Source of the DNA: JANYHF01 sp031393505
GTDB lineage: Bacteria; Pseudomonadota; Alphaproteobacteria; Rhizobiales; Hyphomicrobiaceae
Reading direction: 5' to 3'
Assembly (NCBI GenBank): GCA_031393505.1
Contig: JANMVX010000347.1
Location: 1 to 19,496 of the forward strand
Length of the DNA stretch: 19,496 bases
In this document: in pieces, positions 14,577 through 19,496 of the stretch
How the letters are laid out: the number at the start of each line of letters is the position of its first letter
Numbering within the stretch: the first letter of the stretch is position 1
Position numbers and translations under genes: made by a program
Notes under the pieces: generated by a model
The model's database searches: none
The model's input: the letters and a program-made list of their open reading frames with translations, nothing else
What the model was told of the DNA's origin: nothing

Positions 14577-16013
14577 TTGATTGGTCACGGCCCGTACTTC
14601 GCCAGCAATGCCAACATAACCTTCCTCGCGACTGATGGTGGTCTTCCACCAGCTGCCGTTGGTATCCTCGTAATGGCGCTCGACATCATACTGCGGCACG
14701 CCCAGGCCAATGGAGTCAACGGTCAGCCGTCCCATGGCTTGCAAGATCGTATAGCCGTTCACAACGATATCGCGCTTGGTCGTCGTTAACGTCAGCTGCG
14801 CGTTGTTGAGCGTCTGCTGGGCGTTCAGAACATCAAGTTCTGTTCTCTGGCCGACCTGCAATTCCGCGCGCACACCCTCCAGAGCAATCTTTGCCGATTC
14901 AACCTGTGTCTGGTTGGCGATCAGTTGCGCGCGCGAGGCGTCCAGCGCCGCCCAAGCGGTCATCACGTCGGATCGAGCCTGAATACGGGCCTGCTCGATG
15001 TCCTGCAATTGCGCTTGGCGACCCTCCTTGAACTGCCGGATTTGCGCACGAGTCGCGCCACCCTCGTAAATCGGCACAATGATTGTTCCAGTAATGCTCG
15101 CCGACGTTTGTTCGCCACTGACAGAACCCGCCTCAGCCGTGGAGTTCAACGCGCCATCCAAAGACACCTGAGGCAACAACTGTCCGTACAGGCGGCGAAT
15201 GTTATGGTCCGATGCATCCTTCAAGTACGCCGCGCGCACCACAGTTGGCCGCGACGCCATGGCGATTTCAACTGCGTTCTCGACGCCGTGAGGCAACAGC
15301 TTGAAAGGCGGGGCCGGCTCTTTCACGCCGTTGGGCGCATGCCCGACGACCAGCATGTAACTCGATGAGGCCGCACGCAAATTGGCCTTTGCCAATTCCG
15401 CTTGCGATTGCGCTGCGGCCAAGCTGGCGCGCGCCTGCTCGACGTCCGTTTTCGTAACTTCACCAACATCAAACCGCGCCTTAACCTGCCGCAGCTCTTT
15501 GTTAAGCACGTCGACATTGCGGGTCTGGATATCGAGGGCTGAACGGTCTCTGATGACATTCATATAAGCCGTAACAACCGACAACAGAATAACCTGTTCG
15601 GTATCGCGCAGAACTTCGCGCTGGGCGCGGATGTTTGCATCGGCCTCGCTTACGGCGGCGCGGGTCTGGCCACCATTGTAAAGCGACTGCTTCGCAGTCA
15701 GCGAATAGGATCGCGAAAACGACGTTCCGTCGCTCGGCGATTTCGGGTCGCTGTGGGTGTCTTTGACTTGATAGCTGGCTGATCCATTAATGGTCGGTCG
15801 GTAGCCCGATTGTGCGCCGGCTAAGGTCTCATCGGTGCTGCGCAATTGCGCGCGGGCGCTCAGCAGTCGAGGATTGTTGGCGTAAGCATCCGCCATCGCC
15901 TGAGCCAGCGTTTCGGCCTGGACTGGCTGCGCGGCCATCAATAGCACGCCGACCAGCGCCGAGGTCCCCTTCAGGACAAGCCGCAAGCGATTAGAATGTG
16001 CAGCAGTTCGCAT
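14574..16013 (-). CDS. TolC-family outer membrane efflux/secretion protein
   Basis: This 479-residue outer-membrane channel is of the TolC/OEP type, with two repeats of the long-helix and beta-strand pattern. The signal peptide ends VQA|ETLAQAMADAYANNP near residue 33. The family signatures are SLYNGGQTRAAVSEADANI in the first half and PIYEGGATRAQIRQFKEGR in the second, each marking the beta-strand-to-helix turn. FDVGEVTKTDVEQARA and LQVGQRTELDVLNAQQTL are the paired helical repeats. An ATG at 16055 would add 14 residues before the signal peptide and has no ribosome-binding site, so I prefer 16013, which follows a GGGG stretch. No inner-membrane transporter or adaptor gene is nearby, so it may serve several pumps or a type I secretion system encoded elsewhere. 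Confidence 0.93.
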   Translation of the reverse strand: MRTAAHSNRLRLVLKGTSALVGVLLMAAQPVQAETLAQAMADAYANNPRLLSARAQLRSTDETLAGAQSGYRPTINGSASYQVKDTHSDPKSPSDGTSFSRSYSLTAKQSLYNGGQTRAAVSEADANIRAQREVLRDTEQVILLSVVTAYMNVIRDRSALDIQTRNVDVLNKELRQVKARFDVGEVTKTDVEQARASLAAAQSQAELAKANLRAASSSYMLVVGHAPNGVKEPAPPFKLLPHGVENAVEIAMASRPTVVRAAYLKDASDHNIRRLYGQLLPQVSLDGALNSTAEAGSVSGEQTSASITGTIIVPIYEGGATRAQIRQFKEGRQAQLQDIEQARIQARSDVMTAWAALDASRAQLIANQTQVESAKIALEGVRAELQVGQRTELDVLNAQQTLNNAQLTLTTTKRDIVVNGYTILQAMGRLTVDSIGLGVPQYDVERHYEDTNGSWWKTTISREEGYVGIAGEVRAVTNQ

Positions 16014-16222
16014 CGAAAAACCCCAATCCGCGACTTTGGTCCGAAAAACAGACATCGGTTACGCGAATTACTGGTACGCACGGCTACGGTCGAACCCTGC
16101 CACAGACTGATTAACGAAGTTCCTTAAGCATATCGAACGATTCTGAAGCTGTTGAAAAGGTCGTTCGGGCCACACCTCAAGACAATTGCGGCATGGCGGC
16201 TTTGCGCCGCGGCAGCCCGGCT

Positions 16223-18280
16223 TTACACGTCCAACTCGTGGGCGAACTCGGCCCGCTCCTGAATGAACCGGAAGCGCGCTTCAGGCTTGGAGCCCATCAG
16301 GTTCGACACCGCCTCTTCGGTCTCCGCCTTGTCGGCCATAACCACTTCAACGCGCAGCATTTTCCGGCGCTTGGGGTCCATGGTGGTCTCTTTGAGTTCC
16401 GAAGCGTTCATCTCGCCAAGGCCCTTGAAGCGTTGCACGTCGGGCTTCGATCCCTTGCGGAACATGTCGGAGGCAAGCAACCGTTCCTTATCTGCGTCGT
16501 CCTGCGCGTAGGCGTGAATTTTGCCCTGCTTGATCTTGTAGAGCGGCGGCACAGCCAGATAGAGATGGCCGTTTTCGATCATTGGCTGCATCTCCTGGTA
16601 GAAGAAGGTGATCAGCAGCGAGGCGATATGCGCGCCGTCAACGTCGGCGTCGGTCATGATGATGACCTTCTCGTAGCGAAGGTCCTCGTCGCGATAGCTG
16701 CCGCCCGTTCCGCAGCCCAGCGCCAGGATGAGATCTGCCAATAGCTGGTTCGCTGCGAGCTTCTGCGACGTGGCGTTGGCCACGTTGAGGATTTTGCCGC
16801 GCAACGGCAGCACGGCCTGGGTTTTCCGCTCGCGCGCCGATTTCGCCGAGCCGCCGGCGCTATCGCCCTCGACAATGAAAATCTCCGATCCGGCCTGACC
16901 CGCATCCGAGCAGTCGGCGAGTTTTCCCGGCAGCCGCAGCCGCTTGGTCGCCGACTTGCGCGAGATTTCCTTTTCGGCGCGCCGCTTCAGGCGCTCATCG
17001 GCAATCTCAATCACCCAGGCCAGCAGCAGATTGGCCTGTTGCGGGCTGTCTGCCAGATAATGGTCGAACGCATCGCGCACAGTGGTCTCGACAATGCGCG
17101 TCGCCTCTTGGGTCGCCAGTTTGTCCTTGGTCTGACCCTGGAATTCCGGTTCGCGGATGAACACCGAGAGCATGCCGCCGGCCTGATTGAACACGTCCTC
17201 GGCGGTGATCTGCCCGGCTTTCTTGTTGTTCACCAATTCGCCATAGGCCTTCAGGCCCTTGCTGATGGCGGCGCGGAATCCGGCCTCGTGCGTGCCGCCC
17301 TCGCCCGTCGGCACCGTGTTGCAATAGGACGACAGAAAGCCGTCGTCGTTGCCGATCCAGGTCAGCGCCCATTCCACCGAGCCGTGGCCGCCCGGCTTTT
17401 CCACTTTTCCAGCGAAGATGTCCTTGGTGACCAGCGTCAGGCCTACGATGCGCGAGGTCAGGAAGTCCTTGAGACCATTGGGGAAATGGAACACGGCCTC
17501 GGCCGTGATGCCATCCTTCTCATCGATCAGCGCGGGATCGCAGAACCAGCGGATTTCCACGCCGCCGAACAGATAGGCCTTCGAGCGCGCCATCTTGAAC
17601 AGCCGCGCCGGCTTCCATTTCCAGGTCTCGCCGAAGATCTCGGCATCGGGACGGAACTTCACCTTGGTGCCGCGCCGGTTCATAGCCGGGCCCATTTTCT
17701 CCAGCTTGGTCAGCGGATGGCCCTTGGAATAGATCTGGCGATAGAGCTGCTGGCCGCGCGCGATCTCGACTTCCAGATGGTCCGACAGCGCATTCACGAC
17801 CGAGACGCCGACGCCGTGCAGGCCACCTGAGGTGTTGTAGACTTTCGAGTCAAACTTGCCGCCCGAATGCAGCATGGTCAGAATGACTTCGAGTGCCGAT
17901 TTCGGCTTGAATTTGGGGTGTGGGTCAACCGGAATGCCGCGGCCATTGTCGCTCACGGTCAGGAAGCCGTCAGCCTCCAGCCGCACCTCGATCCAGGTGG
18001 CATGGCCAGCGACCGCCTCGTCCATCGAGTTGTCGATGACTTCGGCGAACAGATGGTGCAGCGCCTTCTCGTCGGTGCCGCCTATATACATGCCGGGGCG
18101 GCGGCGCACGGGTTCCAGGCCTTCCAGCACCTCGATGTCCGCGGCGGTATAGTCGGCCTCGCCCTTATCGCTGGCCTTTTCGCCGCGGTTGGTCGACTTG
18201 GCCTTGATCGGCTTGGCCTCCAGCTCGCTCTCGAGCTTGCCGAAGAGATCGCTGGCGCGGGCTGCTGACGATTTGCTCAT
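16223..18280 (-). CDS. parE: DNA topoisomerase IV subunit B
   Basis: This 685-residue GHKL-type ATPase subunit of topoisomerase IV decatenates and relaxes DNA together with ParC. The ATP site is AEVIDNSMDEAVAG (Glu80, Asn84), VSDNGRGIPVDPH (Asp111), SGGLHGVGVSVVNALS (151-166) and the QTK loop FQGQTKDKL (380-388, Lys386). The TOPRIM metal site is IVEGDSAGGSAKSARER (Glu471) and IMTDADVDGAHI (Asp544, Asp546, Asp548). GTDEKALHHLFAEVIDNSMDEA and the length identify ParE rather than the longer GyrB. I place the start at MSKSSAARASDLFG. The frame is open 69 more codons upstream (to 18487) as a Pro/Ala-rich stretch with no good ribosome-binding site at either start. panC ends 262 bases upstream on the same strand. 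Confidence 0.95.
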   Translation of the reverse strand: MSKSSAARASDLFGKLESELEAKPIKAKSTNRGEKASDKGEADYTAADIEVLEGLEPVRRRPGMYIGGTDEKALHHLFAEVIDNSMDEAVAGHATWIEVRLEADGFLTVSDNGRGIPVDPHPKFKPKSALEVILTMLHSGGKFDSKVYNTSGGLHGVGVSVVNALSDHLEVEIARGQQLYRQIYSKGHPLTKLEKMGPAMNRRGTKVKFRPDAEIFGETWKWKPARLFKMARSKAYLFGGVEIRWFCDPALIDEKDGITAEAVFHFPNGLKDFLTSRIVGLTLVTKDIFAGKVEKPGGHGSVEWALTWIGNDDGFLSSYCNTVPTGEGGTHEAGFRAAISKGLKAYGELVNNKKAGQITAEDVFNQAGGMLSVFIREPEFQGQTKDKLATQEATRIVETTVRDAFDHYLADSPQQANLLLAWVIEIADERLKRRAEKEISRKSATKRLRLPGKLADCSDAGQAGSEIFIVEGDSAGGSAKSARERKTQAVLPLRGKILNVANATSQKLAANQLLADLILALGCGTGGSYRDEDLRYEKVIIMTDADVDGAHIASLLITFFYQEMQPMIENGHLYLAVPPLYKIKQGKIHAYAQDDADKERLLASDMFRKGSKPDVQRFKGLGEMNASELKETTMDPKRRKMLRVEVVMADKAETEEAVSNLMGSKPEARFRFIQERAEFAHELDV

Positions 18281-18542
18281 GACTGGCGCCGGGTCCGTTA
18301 CTTGGTTTGTTCGACTGGGTACTAGCGTGACTGGCGCGGGCGCGGCAGGTGGCCGTTCGCCGCCGGGGGCCGGGGGCGACGCCGACAGAACCACAGACAA
18401 TTGCTGCGGCGTCTCCACTTGCAGAGGCCGTTTTGCGCCCGCCAGTCTGTTGAGCCATCCTTTGATCATGGCCCTGGTAGCTGCCATGAGTCATGGCTGG
18501 CGCGCAAGTTTGCCAGTGCAACAGTTGCGACGGTTTCCTTCG

Positions 18543-19391
18543 TCACACAGGCACATTGTCGATAAGTCGCGTGTTGCCCAACCGGGCCGCAACCAGAACG
18601 CGCAAGGGACGGTCCGGCGCAGGGCCTGGGCGCGACAGGCTCTCGGCATCTCTCAGCACCAGATAATCCACCTTGAACCCCTTCCAGGTCAGGATGCGAT
18701 TGGCCTCCGAGGTCGCCGCCTCGACATCGCCCCCCGACCTCGCTGCGGCAGCCACCGTTTGCAACGCCTCGTGGAGCGCCGGGGCCAGCCGCCGTTCTTC
18801 CGTGCTCAAATACCGGTTGCGGCTGGACATCGCCAAGCCGTCCGGCTCGCGGAGGGTCGGTGCGCCGAGGATGGCGACGGGAAGGTTCAGGTCGCGCGCC
18901 ATCTGCTTGACCACGCACAGCTGTTGGTAGTCCTTCTCGCCAAAGATCGCGACAGTAGGCAGCACCTGGTTGAACAGCTTGCAGCAGACCGTCGCGACGC
19001 CCGAAAAGAAGTCGGGCCGAAAATCCCCCTCCAGGCCCAGCGCCGCGCCGGCCGGGACAATGCGTGTGGCAAAACCATGCGGATACATCTCGGCCGGTTC
19101 CGGCGCCCAGACCAGATCGCATCCGACGCTGGCGAGCTTGGCCAGATCGCCCGCTTCGTCGCGCGGATAGCGGGACAGATCCTCGTTGGCAGCAAACTGC
19201 GCCGGGTTGACGAAAATCGAGGCCACGGCGCGCTGGGCCTGTTGGCGACCGAGCTGAACCAGCGCCAAATGCCCGTCGTGCAGCGCGCCCATGGTCGGGA
19301 TCAGCGCGTGCGTCTCGCCGGCATGCTGCCAATGGCGCACCACGTCATGCAGTTCGGCGACGGTGCGGACGACCTGGGGTAACGGCGACAT
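18543..19391 (-). CDS. panC: Pantothenate synthetase
   Basis: This 282-residue enzyme joins pantoate and beta-alanine with ATP to make pantothenate, the CoA precursor. It has the nucleotidyltransferase HxGH-type motif IPTMGALHDGHLALV (His38, His41), FVNPAQFAANEDLSRYPR (60-77), FFSGVATVCCKL (128-139), GEKDYQQ with Lys153 and Asp154, and REPDGLAMSSRNRYLS in place of KMSKS. AGAGGA lies at a good distance before the ATG at 19391. A start at 19436 would add 15 residues that overlap the repeat and is unlikely. panB, the usual partner, is not between this gene and the window edge. The C-terminus is complete. Confidence 0.96.
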   Translation of the reverse strand: MSPLPQVVRTVAELHDVVRHWQHAGETHALIPTMGALHDGHLALVQLGRQQAQRAVASIFVNPAQFAANEDLSRYPRDEAGDLAKLASVGCDLVWAPEPAEMYPHGFATRIVPAGAALGLEGDFRPDFFSGVATVCCKLFNQVLPTVAIFGEKDYQQLCVVKQMARDLNLPVAILGAPTLREPDGLAMSSRNRYLSTEERRLAPALHEALQTVAAAARSGGDVEAATSEANRILTWKGFKVDYLVLRDAESLSRPGPAPDRPLRVLVAARLGNTRLIDNVPV

Positions 19392-19423
19392 GGCTGATCC
19401 TCTGGCTTCAGTTCGCCCCGCTA

Positions 19424-19487
19424 GAGGGCGACCCACGGGTCGCCCCTACGACGGCGCTCTGGTAGGGGCGACCCGTGGGTCGCCCTC
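19424..19487. repeat. REP-like element: 26-bp perfect inverted repeat with nested palindromes
   Basis: The left arm at 19424-19449 and the right arm at 19462-19487 are exact reverse complements, separated by a 12-base loop (19450-19461). Each arm also contains GGGCGACCC and GGGTCGCCC around a two-base centre (AC or GT), so each arm can fold alone or the two arms can pair. It lies 33 bases upstream of panC. No transposase, target-site duplication or U-tract is visible. It looks like an intergenic REP/BIME-type repeat, and its likely second copy touches the left window edge. Confidence 0.8.
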
Positions 19488-19496
19488 GTCAAAACA

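Noticed and set aside
16150..16222. A terminator after parE
   Set aside because: GCGGC/GCCGC can form a five-base stem near 16196-16210, but there is no U-tract and such stems are common in GC-rich sequence.
18189..19382. A 397-codon plus-strand frame opposite panC and the start of parE
   Set aside because: It spans two well-supported minus-strand genes and their spacer and shows no motif or ribosome-binding site.

Overview
The window is GC-rich and gene-dense. The gene content points to the Alphaproteobacteria: a C4-type 5-aminolevulinate synthase (hemA), an APH-type homoserine kinase (thrB) overlapping rnhA, a stand-alone DsbD-N-terminal-like thiol protein next to a Prx5-type peroxiredoxin and an AlgH/YqgE protein, and the 6S RNA / 5-formyl-THF cyclo-ligase / TIGR00282 phosphoesterase string. 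I cannot assign an order or family from sequence alone. Almost everything is core metabolism or envelope maintenance. I see no phage, integrase, IS element, CRISPR array or tRNA.

Layout. (1) 33-1975, minus strand: a small coiled-coil protein, then 6S RNA (ssrS), 5-formyltetrahydrofolate cyclo-ligase and a YmdB-like phosphoesterase. zapA, the usual neighbour of 6S RNA, is not here. (2) 2142-4063: gap (GAPDH, plus) runs head-on into ispE (minus). Their stop codons overlap, and a strong hairpin lies in the 3' end of ispE. (3) 4103-7295: a four-helix membrane protein of unknown function (minus), which reads toward ispE, is divergent from an L,D-transpeptidase-like protein followed by an OsmC-type protein (plus). 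(4) 7312-9498: AlgH/YqgE (minus), then a periplasmic DsbD-N-like protein and a peroxiredoxin (plus). (5) 9505-11256, minus: a TusA-like protein, thrB and rnhA, the last two with an ATGA overlap. (6) 11385-13600, plus: a homocysteine S-methyltransferase-family protein and hemA. (7) 13611-19391, minus: panC, parE, a TolC-family outer-membrane efflux protein and a two-domain universal stress protein.

How the parts relate. Isoprenoid (ispE), haem (hemA), pantothenate (panC), threonine (thrB), C1/folate (fthC) and methionine-type (methyltransferase) metabolism are each represented by single genes. Several proteins form a thiol and peroxide-stress theme: OsmC, the DsbD-N-like protein, peroxiredoxin, TusA and UspA. 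The envelope theme consists of the L,D-transpeptidase, TolC and the unknown membrane protein.

The right edge carries a 26-bp perfect inverted repeat whose arms are themselves near-palindromes. The first 11 bases of the window match part of this repeat, so both edges may lie in copies of one dispersed REP-like element. I did not find a convincing new multi-gene system. The best candidates for a second look are the uncharacterised membrane protein at 4103-5947, the edge repeat, and the altered zinc-site motif of the methyltransferase.
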